Below, piece after piece: positions 1 to 8,989 of a DNA stretch of 64,000 bases. Each line of letters starts with the position of its first letter. Positions within the stretch are counted from its first letter, which is position 1. The notes below the pieces were generated by a model, which saw only the letters and a program-made list of their open reading frames with translations, ran no database searches and was not told the DNA's origin. The stretch comes from Bacteroidaceae bacterium (GTDB lineage Bacteria; Bacteroidota; Bacteroidia; Bacteroidales; Bacteroidaceae): the NCBI GenBank assembly GCA_017461605.1, contig JAFTXN010000009.1, forward strand, positions 62,001 through 126,000. The letters run 5' to 3'. The translations under genes and the position numbers were made by a program.

Positions 1-863
1 AGCAATTTCATCCTTTGTTTAATAAATGTCATAGTTAGTTTCCTAATATAAACCCACCCTATTATATAGAATAATGTTATCAAAAGGATAATAACATATG
101 GTTTACTACCTTGATTGTTTTCATAATAACTTCCATCGCTATAACCAGAGTAGACTTCGTTACTTCCAACTAATAACTGAGCTATCGTTTCAGGAAACAT
201 TAAAGTAACTATAAATGGAAGCAATATGCACTTGTATACTTTTTGAATATTTTTTAAATATAGAATTGGGATTAATACTAAGACTATTAAAGCAGTCTTA
301 TGAAACGTAGCTCCAACTACAATTAAACAAACCCCCTTAAAGATTTTTTTATTACAAAGAAATAAATATGCCCATAGAATAAAAGATAACGCTAAAGATT
401 GACGAATAGCACTATTGGGAAGATAACCATAAAACAACGTTAGATAAAAGCCAAAAGCAAATAAAACTGTTTTTAGATTTTTAGAATTTTGATATGTAAA
501 AATTCCAAATGGAACTATGGTTAACGTTGCTATAATGAACAAGAAGATTCTTTTATTAATGTGAAATGTGTGTAACAATTTCAAAAAAACAAAATATCCT
601 GGATCTTTACTATTATCTACTGAGGGAAAAAAGAAACGTGTAAAGAAATTATCAAAAACATCCGCCCAAGAAAGATTTGCATTATTCTCAAAATTTCTCA
701 AATAAGCTAATGTATCTATTCCTACTCCCTCATGTCTTAGTCCTGATAACAATATTAATACAATACACATAATTGTAATAAATACTCTCGAACCTAGCTC
801 ATATTTCTTGTTGCATAATTTATAATAAAGCAACAACATAAAGATTAATACTATAAAAGTCAT
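1..863 (-). CDS. EpsG-like O-antigen/capsule polymerase (Wzy), partial
   Basis: The frame opens with ATG at 861-863 and stays open to the window edge (at least 287 codons), so the C-terminus is missing. The translation is very hydrophobic with several membrane segments. It carries the EpsG-family signatures: RHEGVGIDTLAYL after the first helices, and NSAIRQSLALSFILWAY followed by HKTALIVL. EpsG/Wzy proteins polymerise lipid-linked repeat units in the membrane, which fits its place just downstream of a flippase and pyruvyl transferase. The start lies 22 bases after the previous stop, so it is co-transcribed. The DNA is strongly AT-rich compared with the rest of the window, suggesting recent acquisition. 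A polymerase role is inferred from family resemblance and context. Confidence 0.8.
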   Translation of the reverse strand, partial: MTFIVLIFMLLLYYKLCNKKYELGSRVFITIMCIVLILLSGLRHEGVGIDTLAYLRNFENNANLSWADVFDNFFTRFFFPSVDNSKDPGYFVFLKLLHTFHINKRIFLFIIATLTIVPFGIFTYQNSKNLKTVLFAFGFYLTLFYGYLPNSAIRQSLALSFILWAYLFLCNKKIFKGVCLIVVGATFHKTALIVLVLIPILYLKNIQKVYKCILLPFIVTLMFPETIAQLLVGSNEVYSGYSDGSYYENNQGSKPYVIILLITLFYIIGWVYIRKLTMTFIKQRMKL

Positions 864-885
864 TTTTTCTTCTTAGCAATATTTA

Positions 886-1947
886 TTAAATGCGAGATAA
901 AAAGGTCCCTCCTATTTTGCTATAGTTTTCTAAAATATCATCTATTTTATCCCAATTATAAATTTCATCAAAGAATTTTGAAAAGCAATTAATGTTTTTC
1001 TTGTTGATTAAGACCTTATCTAATAACATTTTTTCTAAAAGAGTATAAAATCGGTCATTCATCCCTACATTACCTTCTTTTTCTGTCACTACCACAAAAG
1101 GTTTATGAAGTTTAAGACACATTACCATACAGTGAAACGAATCAGTTATTACAAATTGAGAATTCTTTATTTTTGATAGCCATCCTTGCATTGTGTAATC
1201 ACCATCTTCGTTATTCCAAAGTATGTTTTTTTTAGTTAATTGTTCATTGATTGCAAGTTTACGTTCTTTGACATTTCTAATAAAGAAACTATAAATATAA
1301 CTATCATTCTTATTAGGACATTCATCTGCTAAGTGATGATAAAAAGAGGGTGTCATCAAAAGTGTTGGGTCTGGCACCACAACTGCATCGTCCCTCCCCA
1401 TTGATTTTACAATATCAACTCCAGACTCCTCTCGAACGCTAATTGCATCAAAATGTTTTATATATTTTGACGCAACAGGTAGTGCCTTTTGAGGATATTC
1501 CACGCAACCAAAGCTAAGTGCATAACCGATTTTCCTACCTTTAAAGTCAAAACCTAAAAAATAGGTAGGCGCTTCAGTTCCTCTACCTTCACCACTTAAT
1601 AAGAACGAAGGATTCACAACTTGATCACTTCCTGAGATGATTGCATCAAATTCATCTAAGTTACCTGACATATCCTTAAACGAATAGAATCTCTGGATCT
1701 TCTTTAGTTTTTGATTCCTAAATATCGAAAGTGACGCCTCTTTTTTCTTATTTTCTAAATAATTTCCTACATTTAGAAATTTTCGAAACCTAAAAAAAGC
1801 ATAGAGAGTGTCATCATATTGTTTCGGCTTATAGTCAATAACCTTAACATCATGTCCTAAACTTTCTAAATATGTTTGTAACGCATAGCATTGTAAGATT
1901 GCACCATAATTAGTTGCCCAATGAAAAGTTAGAATTCCTATTTTCAT
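886..1947 (-). CDS. polysaccharide pyruvyl transferase family protein
   Basis: 353 residues beginning MKIGILTFHWATNYGAILQ, the classic N-terminus of the PS_pyruv_trans family (CsaB/WcaK-like). The C-terminal half has the family's ITDSFHCMVMCL and KPFVVV stretches. Members transfer a pyruvyl (ketal) group from phosphoenolpyruvate to a sugar, adding negative charge to capsule or exopolysaccharide; some relatives have other transferase roles. It starts 3 bases after the stop of the ferredoxin-like gene, so the two are translationally linked. This pair is a recurrent combination in Bacteroidales capsule loci. The DNA is AT-rich like the EpsG gene. The acceptor sugar cannot be read from sequence. 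Confidence 0.88.
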   Translation of the reverse strand: MKIGILTFHWATNYGAILQCYALQTYLESLGHDVKVIDYKPKQYDDTLYAFFRFRKFLNVGNYLENKKKEASLSIFRNQKLKKIQRFYSFKDMSGNLDEFDAIISGSDQVVNPSFLLSGEGRGTEAPTYFLGFDFKGRKIGYALSFGCVEYPQKALPVASKYIKHFDAISVREESGVDIVKSMGRDDAVVVPDPTLLMTPSFYHHLADECPNKNDSYIYSFFIRNVKERKLAINEQLTKKNILWNNEDGDYTMQGWLSKIKNSQFVITDSFHCMVMCLKLHKPFVVVTEKEGNVGMNDRFYTLLEKMLLDKVLINKKNINCFSKFFDEIYNWDKIDDILENYSKIGGTFLSRI

Positions 1948-1950
1948 GTC

Positions 1951-3240
1951 TTATCGTCTTATTATTTGTTTGATGAATTGTTTTGTTTGTCGATTCAGCA
2001 CTTTGCGAAGCAATAATATTACTTTTTGTTTCATTGGAATACAACACAAATGGTTTATTCGTTGGTGGAATGTTTCATTTGTTTTTGCGAAGAATGGTGC
2101 TCTTTTAGCAGGTATTCTGCCAGAGTGAAATAAGGAGGGATTTTTAGCACAGAGGTCCTTGTAAGGCGCTTCATGCAATTCTGCAGTTGTAGCATGCAAC
2201 ACATGTTTACCTTTCTCGGAATTTATGGTAAGTGCTGAAACTCCGCGGTCGTCATCCAATTCTGGCATAAGTGATTGAATACCCCAATAATCACCTAAAG
2301 TTATATCTGAACCACTCTTACTAGATTTAGCAGGGCAAGCATGACAACTTGGACGGAGATAAAGGTCTTTTAGGAACCCTCGCATAAAGGCATGCTTGTC
2401 GAGTGTATAGGAGAGAGAAACTGAATTTTTCTCTCCTGCGGTTGTCACCTTGGAGAGCAATTTTAAGGAGAGAACGAAACTGAATTTTTTCCAGCCTACA
2501 CGCTTATCACGAAAACGGATGTCCTCTATTTCAAATCCCTGCTCACGAGCAAGGACATCAGCTTTCGCGATGGAGGGAATAGGTAAGGAAGAACGAAACT
2601 GTATTTTTTCGCCGCTCTGACGAGCGGCTTCCTTTGCAAATTCTTCACTCAAATACCAGCGGAAAACACCAGGAGAAGGCGTGCCATGGCAAATAAAATC
2701 AACCGTTAAGAGATTTTCATATTCCTTACGCAAAAAGAGTTTTAATGCTGCAATCTGACAAGGAGTTCCCGAATATAGCACTTGACGTCCTTGCTTCAAG
2801 AAAATCTCTGCTTGTTTGAAGGTTTCTCCTACTCGACTTTGCACATATTTGCTTCCACGAAATGCTGCAAGTCCTTCTTTGGACTCTGTATAAGCATGAA
2901 CTGCCTCAAAATGTTCATTCCATTTAACACCGAATACAACACCACCTGCATCAATGATTAGTTCTGCCAATTGTGTAAAAACCCCACCAGAACTACTTTG
3001 CATACGAATATCCTCATCAGGATTCTTTGCAGCAAAGACTTCTAATGGAATACGTTCTTCTGCTTGATGTAGTACGGGGCACACCTTTTCACAAAGTCCA
3101 CAATCAATACACATATCAAGATTTACCTTAGGATAGAGAAAACCTTCTTCATCCTCGTGCATTGAAATACATTGTTTTGGACACCGTTGCACACAAGCAG
3201 AGCAACCGCAACAGTCAGATCTATACTGGATGTTAATCAT
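1951..3240 (-). CDS. coenzyme F420 hydrogenase/dehydrogenase beta-subunit family protein with 2x[4Fe-4S] ferredoxin domain
   Basis: 429 residues. The N-terminus carries two ferredoxin motifs: CCGCSACVQRCP near residues 10-21 and CIDCGLCEKVCP near 43-54. The FrhB_FdhB N- and C-terminal domains follow (SSSGGVFTQLAELI; SGTPCQIAALKLFL; CHGTPSPGVFRWYL; SGSDITLGDYWG). In Bacteroidales this family is found in capsule loci next to pyruvyl transferases and is thought to act in redox modification of sugars, but no precise reaction is established. F420 itself is not expected in this lineage, so the family name should not be taken as the cofactor. It follows the flippase after 2 bases and precedes the pyruvyl transferase by 3. 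Confidence 0.85.
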   Translation of the reverse strand: MINIQYRSDCCGCSACVQRCPKQCISMHEDEEGFLYPKVNLDMCIDCGLCEKVCPVLHQAEERIPLEVFAAKNPDEDIRMQSSSGGVFTQLAELIIDAGGVVFGVKWNEHFEAVHAYTESKEGLAAFRGSKYVQSRVGETFKQAEIFLKQGRQVLYSGTPCQIAALKLFLRKEYENLLTVDFICHGTPSPGVFRWYLSEEFAKEAARQSGEKIQFRSSLPIPSIAKADVLAREQGFEIEDIRFRDKRVGWKKFSFVLSLKLLSKVTTAGEKNSVSLSYTLDKHAFMRGFLKDLYLRPSCHACPAKSSKSGSDITLGDYWGIQSLMPELDDDRGVSALTINSEKGKHVLHATTAELHEAPYKDLCAKNPSLFHSGRIPAKRAPFFAKTNETFHQRINHLCCIPMKQKVILLLRKVLNRQTKQFIKQIIRR

Positions 3241-3242
3241 GA

Positions 3243-4760
3243 TTATTTTTTGAATCTTGATGTCACCATTTTGAATGGTTTAATAAATAAATTTCTTTCA
3301 CTAGTATTCATGCTAAAATTAAAGAAGAATACAAGATATATAAAACTAAATAATAATGTTGCTATAGCGAAAGTTCCCCACGATATAATAGGATAATACT
3401 GTAATACATGATAACAAGCGAAGGTAATAATGATGGGCGTAATCGACATCTTAATAATCTCTTTCCAAAAATGAAGAATATTTAAACCTTGTTTGCATTG
3501 ATAGTATATATTCATAACGATGATCTGCCCTAAAATCAAGGCAGTGGCAGTACCGATAGCACAACCAATACCTCCATAATATTTCGTTAGTGGGATTGTA
3601 ATACCTAAACTGCCAATGGCGACAAATATATAGAGAGAGGAACGAAATTTCATTTGATTACGAGCTTGAAGAATTGTGATTCCCAAGTTTTGAATCAACG
3701 GAACTGTTAAAGGAATAAAGAATATCAACGAAATAATATAAGCATCTTCATATCCTGGTCCTGCCCAAAGTGCTATAAATTGTTTACCCAAAACAATAAA
3801 AGCAGAAAGTATAAATGCCATAACAATATACTGAATACGACCAGTGCGGACGAAGAGATCCGATATCGTTTTGGGATTGTTTTCCGTTGTTACCATCGCT
3901 GTTACCTTTGGCAAGAATACCCCACTAATCGCAGTTGAAAACATCATATACATGCTCTGCAACTGAATGGCCACCGCATAAACGGCTATAGCTGCAGCAC
4001 CACGATAAATTCCCAAAACGAATTGACCTGTGCTCCAATAGATGCGGTCCATGATGACATTAAGGAAAATCCAGAAACTATAAATCGAAACTTCCTTCAA
4101 GAAAGCCCACTTAAATTTTCCATGGCGAACTTTAATGGATAGTTTGTACTTGCAGTACCACCAATTAATTAGGAGTGTCACCACGTTGAATATTGTGGTA
4201 ACCACAACCATAGCTACAGCTTTATAACCTACAGCTAAAAGCAACACCATTACAATGGGATTCAAAACGCCTCGAATGATACTTACCACTCGTTGGAACA
4301 CAAAACGTTCGTAAGCCGTCATTATGCTCCCCCAAATACTCATCGGAAAGGTAAATGCCAAATTAAAAGTCATCAGCCACAACATGATGCGCGTGCGCTC
4401 GACTTCTGTAGTTGTCATCTTGGCAGAGAACAAACTTTCTACATTCCATGCCAATACACCACCAGCGGCCATGGCAATAAGTCCAATACCTATATAAAGA
4501 ACAAGAAACATTCCAAACATCTCTTCTTGCTCCCGCTGTTTGCCTTCTGCACGAAATTTAGCGGTGTAGCGAACAATGGCATTGCCAAAACCAAGGTCAA
4601 GTACAGTCAAATACGCAATAATAGACGCAGCTAAAGAATACAATCCATATTCGGACTGCCCCAATGTACGCAACATATAAGGGGTATATACCAATCCTAC
4701 AACCATGTGTAAGATGATAGATACATAATTCAAGGCAGCGCCAGCTTTAAGTTGATTCAT
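3243..4760 (-). CDS. Wzx-type lipopolysaccharide/capsule repeat-unit flippase (MOP superfamily)
   Basis: 505 residues with about 12-14 predicted membrane helices. It opens MNQLKAGAALNYVSIILHMVVG and continues YTPYMLRTLGQSEYGLYSLA, the typical start of polysaccharide biosynthesis (PF01943/PF13440) flippases. Such proteins translocate undecaprenyl-linked oligosaccharide units across the inner membrane for a Wzy polymerase. The EpsG-like polymerase three genes downstream completes the Wzx/Wzy pair. It ends 2 bases before the ferredoxin-like gene. A 177-base gap separates it from the epimerase gene upstream. Confidence 0.92.
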   Translation of the reverse strand: MNQLKAGAALNYVSIILHMVVGLVYTPYMLRTLGQSEYGLYSLAASIIAYLTVLDLGFGNAIVRYTAKFRAEGKQREQEEMFGMFLVLYIGIGLIAMAAGGVLAWNVESLFSAKMTTTEVERTRIMLWLMTFNLAFTFPMSIWGSIMTAYERFVFQRVVSIIRGVLNPIVMVLLLAVGYKAVAMVVVTTIFNVVTLLINWWYCKYKLSIKVRHGKFKWAFLKEVSIYSFWIFLNVIMDRIYWSTGQFVLGIYRGAAAIAVYAVAIQLQSMYMMFSTAISGVFLPKVTAMVTTENNPKTISDLFVRTGRIQYIVMAFILSAFIVLGKQFIALWAGPGYEDAYIISLIFFIPLTVPLIQNLGITILQARNQMKFRSSLYIFVAIGSLGITIPLTKYYGGIGCAIGTATALILGQIIVMNIYYQCKQGLNILHFWKEIIKMSITPIIITFACYHVLQYYPIISWGTFAIATLLFSFIYLVFFFNFSMNTSERNLFIKPFKMVTSRFKK

Positions 4761-4937
4761 TTAATTAATATAAAAGATACTATAACTATTGATTATAAAC
4801 GAATTATTGATGATTGTCAAATATCTTTTATTTGCGATGTTATTGACTAGTAGTAGTAACAAATGGGTTCACTATATAGGCATCTTTTTCTCCGTCCTAG
4901 TGATATTTACCCAATAGTAGATAGAGGCCCCGTTAGA
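4761..4937. other. intergenic gap between capG-like gene and flippase
   Basis: 177 AT-rich bases between two leftward genes. No convincing promoter, terminator hairpin or coding frame was seen, so transcription from the capsule promoter probably runs through. Confidence 0.4.
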
Positions 4938-6092
4938 TTACTCTTTCCTCCAAACCATACGATTAATTATTCCCGTGTAGCTCTGAATCAGTTTCACAAT
5001 CTTGGTGCTTACGTTCTCGTCAACGTAGTTGGGCACGGGAAGACCATTATCACCATTCTTGCACATTTCGACCGCTACATCCACAGCTTGCAACAAGTCG
5101 TGCTCATTAATGCCGGCCAAGACGAAGCACCCCTTATCCAAGGCCTCCGGACGCTCGGTTGAAGTACGGATACATACTGCAGGGAAAGGATGTCCTATAG
5201 AGGTAAAGAAGGAACTCTCTTCTGGAAGCGTTCCGGAGTCTGACACTACAGCAAAGGCATTCATCTGAAGACAATTGTAGTCGTGAAAGCCGAGAGGTTC
5301 CTGACGAATCACACGGGCATCCAGTTTGAAGCCAGATGCTTCCAATCTGTTACGACTTCTGGGGTGGCAGCTATAAAGGATAGGCATGTCATACTTTTCT
5401 GCCATCTTATTGATTGCGGTAAAGAGCGACACAAAATTCTTTTCGGTGTCAATGTTCTCTTCGCGGTGTGCGCTGAGCAAAATATATTTGCCTTTCTCCA
5501 AGCCTAAGCGTATATGTACATCGCTGGCCTCGATATCAGCAAGGTTTTCATGCAACACTTCTGCCATGGGTGAACCACTGACGTATGTACGTTGTGGAGC
5601 AACACTGCTTGCATTCAAATAGCGACGGGCATGCTCAGAGTAGCAAATGTTCACATCAGAGATGATGTCAACGATACGACGATTGGTTTCTTCCGGCAGG
5701 CATTCATCAAAGCAACGATTACCCGCTTCCATGTGGAAAATGGGAATGTGCAGACGTTTTGCACCAATTACACTCAAACATGAATTAGTATCACCCAAAA
5801 CTAATACTGCATCAGGTTTAATCTGCACCATCAGCTTATAGCTCTTGTCAATAATGTTCCCCATGGTAGCACCAAGGTCATCACCTACAGCATCCAAGTA
5901 TACCTCCGGATCTGCTAACTTCAAGTCCTTGAAGAACACACCATTCAGGTTATAATCATAGTTTTGGCCTGTATGTGCCAAAACTGTATCAAAATACTTA
6001 CGGCACTTATTTATTACTGCTGCTAAGCGGATGATTTCAGGTCTTGTACCTACTATTATGAGCAGTTTGAGTTTTCCATTATTTTTGAACAT
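4938..6092 (-). CDS. capG: UDP-N-acetylglucosamine 2-epimerase family protein (CapG/FnlC/WecB-type)
   Basis: 384 residues of the non-hydrolysing UDP-HexNAc 2-epimerase family: LLIIVGTRPEIIRLAAVI at the N-terminus, GQNYD, LVLGDTNSCLSVIGAK, HMEAGNRCFDECLPEE, and SDSGTLPEESSF near the C-terminus. Because CapE and CapF homologues lie just upstream, the best reading is CapG/FnlC, which converts UDP-N-acetyl-L-talosamine (6-deoxy) to UDP-N-acetyl-L-fucosamine rather than UDP-GlcNAc to UDP-ManNAc (WecB). A GxxExxY gene is inserted between it and capF. Its choice of substrate is inferred from context. Confidence 0.88.
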   Translation of the reverse strand: MFKNNGKLKLLIIVGTRPEIIRLAAVINKCRKYFDTVLAHTGQNYDYNLNGVFFKDLKLADPEVYLDAVGDDLGATMGNIIDKSYKLMVQIKPDAVLVLGDTNSCLSVIGAKRLHIPIFHMEAGNRCFDECLPEETNRRIVDIISDVNICYSEHARRYLNASSVAPQRTYVSGSPMAEVLHENLADIEASDVHIRLGLEKGKYILLSAHREENIDTEKNFVSLFTAINKMAEKYDMPILYSCHPRSRNRLEASGFKLDARVIRQEPLGFHDYNCLQMNAFAVVSDSGTLPEESSFFTSIGHPFPAVCIRTSTERPEALDKGCFVLAGINEHDLLQAVDVAVEMCKNGDNGLPVPNYVDENVSTKIVKLIQSYTGIINRMVWRKE

Positions 6093-6139
6093 AGTTTATT
6101 CCTTTTTTCCACGTATCTCTCGTATTGACACGTATATTT

Positions 6140-6508
6140 TTATTTAATCACTTTATAACCTTGTTTAAAATCGCTTACATTAAAATTTATCAAGACCCCT
6201 GCAGGTACGTCAAATAACTTCATGTAGGTGCGTATCTGCTTAAAGTGTACTGGCATAAGCGTTTCAACAGATTTTAACTCTATAATAACTTTGTCCTCCA
6301 CTAAAATATCTAAACGTAAGTCAGAACCAAGTGTAGTATTCTTATACTTTATCTCTACTGGCATCTGTGAAGTAACTCTTAAACCTCTTAATTGAAGTTC
6401 GTACATCATTGCTTTCTCATAGACGCTTTCAAGCAATCCTGGGCCTAGATGGTTGTACACCTCCATTGCTGCACCAACAGATTGGTATATAAGATTGTCG
6501 ATGTTCAT
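6140..6508 (-). CDS. GxxExxY protein (PD-(D/E)XK-like), first copy
   Basis: 122 residues with the naming motif GPGLLESVYEKAM (G-x-x-E-x-x-Y). It also has a nuclease-like DILVEDKVIIELKSVE (D...E-x-K) and the QIRTYMKLF...GVLINF ending. The family is very widespread in Bacteroidetes and has the PD-(D/E)XK fold signature, but its biological role is unknown. It sits between capF (39 bases upstream) and capG (47 bases downstream), breaking a three-gene sugar pathway. Short spacers with ACGTGAGATACGTGG-like words lie on both sides. A diverged relative is at 12803-13180. Confidence 0.9.
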   Translation of the reverse strand: MNIDNLIYQSVGAAMEVYNHLGPGLLESVYEKAMMYELQLRGLRVTSQMPVEIKYKNTTLGSDLRLDILVEDKVIIELKSVETLMPVHFKQIRTYMKLFDVPAGVLINFNVSDFKQGYKVIK

Positions 6509-6546
6509 CTATTATCCGTGACTATACGTGAGATACGTGGAGAAAA

Positions 6547-7746
6547 TTATACAGGATCAAAGAATGTATCAGGACGTTCAGGATTGAAAATCTCGTTGCA
6601 ATACATCACCGTGACGAGGTCTTCTGTATCGGAGAGATTGATAATGTTGTGCGTATACCCGGGAAGCATGATGACAGACTGAATGTTTTCACCACTCACT
6701 TCGTATTCACGAATTTCGTCTGTTCCCTCCTTACGCATTTGAATCAATCCATGTCCACTCACCACAATAAACTGTTCCCACTTGGTGTTGTGCCAATGTT
6801 GTCCTTTGGTTACTCCTGGCTTGGAGATATTGATACTCACTTGTCCACATTTCAAAGTGTGCACCAACTCCGTGAACGAACCACGATCATCTTTATTCAT
6901 CTTTAAGTCAAACACGGCCTTTTCCTGTGGTAGATAACTGAGGTATGTGCTATATAATCGTTTGGCAAAGCTATCCGCAGGGATTTCAGGAATCATCAAC
7001 GTACGAGGCATTTCTTCAAACTGATGAAGAAAATCCACAATCTGTCCTAAAGTTGCTTTGTGCGTCACGGGACAATAGCAATAGCGGCCATCGGCTTGTG
7101 GAATCACGTCCAGTCCTTCAAATTCACAGTGATGCTCCTTTCCCTGCAATGCAGCAACCATTTCCTCCACCAAATCATCGATATAGAGCAGTTCCAACTC
7201 CACACTTGGATCGTTCACCTGTATTGGTAGATTATTAGCTATGTTATTACAAAAAGTAGCTACCGCCGAGTTATAATTGGGGCGACACCATTTGCCATAC
7301 AAATTGGGGAAACGATATATCAGAACTTTAGCTCCGGCATCTTTACCATAGTCAAGAAAGAGATCTTCACCGGCTTTCTTGCTGCGGCCATACTCACTGT
7401 TACCGAAACGACCGGTCAGCGATGCCTGCGCCGAACTTGAAAGCATCACAGGGCAATTATTGCCATGCTTCTTTAAGGTTTCAAGCAACTGAGAAGCAAA
7501 CCCAAAGTTGCCCTGCATGAACTCCTCCGGATTTTGAGGACGATTAACTCCTGCCAGATTGAATACAAAGTTACAATCATGACAATAGTTTTCCAAATCC
7601 TCAATGGTGGAGTCTATATCATATTCATAGACCTCACTCACTGTGAGATTGCCGTAGCAACGTGCCTTGCCGTCCTTTATATTTCTCAATTGTGCGCAAA
7701 GGTTCTTACCCACGAAGCCTTTGGCACCTGTGACTAGTATTTTCAT
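6547..7746 (-). CDS. capF: CapF-type bifunctional epimerase/reductase with C-terminal cupin
   Basis: 399 residues. Residues 1-280 form a short-chain dehydrogenase with the NAD(P) loop TGAKGFVGKNL and SxnYxxxK-type GNSEYGRSKKAGE. Residues 285-395 form a cupin (GQHWHNTKWEQFIVVSG, PGYTHNIINL) with metal-binding histidines. This two-domain layout is that of Staphylococcus CapF and E. coli FnlB. The cupin epimerises C3 and the SDR domain reduces C4 of the CapE product to give UDP-6-deoxy-N-acetyl-L-talosamine. It lies between capE and capG homologues in the leftward capsule operon. Confidence 0.92.
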   Translation of the reverse strand: MKILVTGAKGFVGKNLCAQLRNIKDGKARCYGNLTVSEVYEYDIDSTIEDLENYCHDCNFVFNLAGVNRPQNPEEFMQGNFGFASQLLETLKKHGNNCPVMLSSSAQASLTGRFGNSEYGRSKKAGEDLFLDYGKDAGAKVLIYRFPNLYGKWCRPNYNSAVATFCNNIANNLPIQVNDPSVELELLYIDDLVEEMVAALQGKEHHCEFEGLDVIPQADGRYCYCPVTHKATLGQIVDFLHQFEEMPRTLMIPEIPADSFAKRLYSTYLSYLPQEKAVFDLKMNKDDRGSFTELVHTLKCGQVSINISKPGVTKGQHWHNTKWEQFIVVSGHGLIQMRKEGTDEIREYEVSGENIQSVIMLPGYTHNIINLSDTEDLVTVMYCNEIFNPERPDTFFDPV

Positions 7747-7823
7747 TGCATATTTTTTTGTTTACACGAATCTCACGGATTAACAAGTAAAATATACATG
7801 CGATACGCGTGATACGTGGAGCA

Positions 7824-8915
7824 TTACTCAGAGCGAATCTCCTTACCCTTACTACGAGGTATCAAGCCTAAGTCCTCACGAATAAAGCGAAGTTTCAGGA
7901 GTAACTCTTTCATTCCTTCCACATCTAGACGACCGGTATTATGACTATGGTAGTCTTCAATTTTCGACACTTCTTCGCTACCGTCCGTAAAGAACTTGTC
8001 GTAATTCAAATCTCGGTTATCACAAGGAATGCGATAGTAGTCACCCATGTCAATAGCCTTAGCCATTTCTTCACGGGTCACGAGGGTTTCATATAGTTTT
8101 TCGCCATGACGTGTGCCAATTACACGCACCTCCGTTTCACCATACTTCGGATTAATCTGAGCGTAAGTTTGTTTCAAAGCCTCAGCAAGAACATCTAAGG
8201 TTGCTGCAGGTGCCTTCTGCACGAAGAGATCACCATTTTCACCATGTGTAAAGGCATAGATAACAAGATCCACGGCATCGTCAAGCGTCATCATGAAGCG
8301 CGTCATGTTGGGGTCGGTGATGGTGATGGGTTTACCTTGTTCGATTTGTTCCACCCAAAGAGGAATTACCGAACCACGACTGGCCATCACATTACCATAA
8401 CGCGTACAGCAGATGGTTGTCTTTGCACCTTGACCTAATTCACGTCCTTTCGCGATAGCCACTTTTTCCATCAATGCTTTTGAAATGCCCATAGCATTGA
8501 TAGGATAAGCAGCCTTATCTGTAGAGAGTACCACGACATTCTTTACTTCATGTTCAATAGCAGAAAGCAACACATTGTGCGTACCAATCACATTGGTCAT
8601 AGTTGCTTCCATCGGAAAGAACTCGCAAGAAGGAACCTGTTTCAAGGCTGCAGCAGCAAACACATAGTCCACTCCACGCATCGCCACATCTACAGACTCG
8701 CGGTTACGTACGTTTCCTATATAAAACTTTACTTTACTCGCCACCTCAGGATGCTGCGCCTGAAGATGATGACGCATATCATCCTGCTTCTTCTCATCAC
8801 GCGAAAGAATACGAATTTCACGGATATCGCTTGTCAAGAAGCGACGAAGTACTGCGTTACCAAACGAACCTGTACCACCTGTTATCAACAGGACTCTGTC
8901 TTTAAATACTGACAT
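7824..8915 (-). CDS. capE: CapE/FnlA-type UDP-GlcNAc 4,6-dehydratase/5-epimerase
   Basis: 363 residues starting at ATG 8913-8915 (MSVFKDRVLLITGGTGSFG). The open frame continues upstream to 9011 but that extension is basic, low-complexity and would overlap the neighbour, so the internal start is preferred. The SDR cofactor loop GGTGSFG is followed by STDKAAYPINAMGISKALMEK, in which the usual catalytic Tyr of YxxxK is Met. This is characteristic of inverting CapE/PglF dehydratases. It starts the UDP-N-acetyl-L-fucosamine pathway completed by CapF and CapG. The C-terminus ends with IPRSKGKEIRSE. Confidence 0.93.
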   Translation of the reverse strand: MSVFKDRVLLITGGTGSFGNAVLRRFLTSDIREIRILSRDEKKQDDMRHHLQAQHPEVASKVKFYIGNVRNRESVDVAMRGVDYVFAAAALKQVPSCEFFPMEATMTNVIGTHNVLLSAIEHEVKNVVVLSTDKAAYPINAMGISKALMEKVAIAKGRELGQGAKTTICCTRYGNVMASRGSVIPLWVEQIEQGKPITITDPNMTRFMMTLDDAVDLVIYAFTHGENGDLFVQKAPAATLDVLAEALKQTYAQINPKYGETEVRVIGTRHGEKLYETLVTREEMAKAIDMGDYYRIPCDNRDLNYDKFFTDGSEEVSKIEDYHSHNTGRLDVEGMKELLLKLRFIREDLGLIPRSKGKEIRSE

Positions 8916-8989
8916 ATATTTTAAATTTTTATTTACAATAGTTATATAGTTTTGTTTATTACGTTTTACTTTGACAATAAATCTAGATT

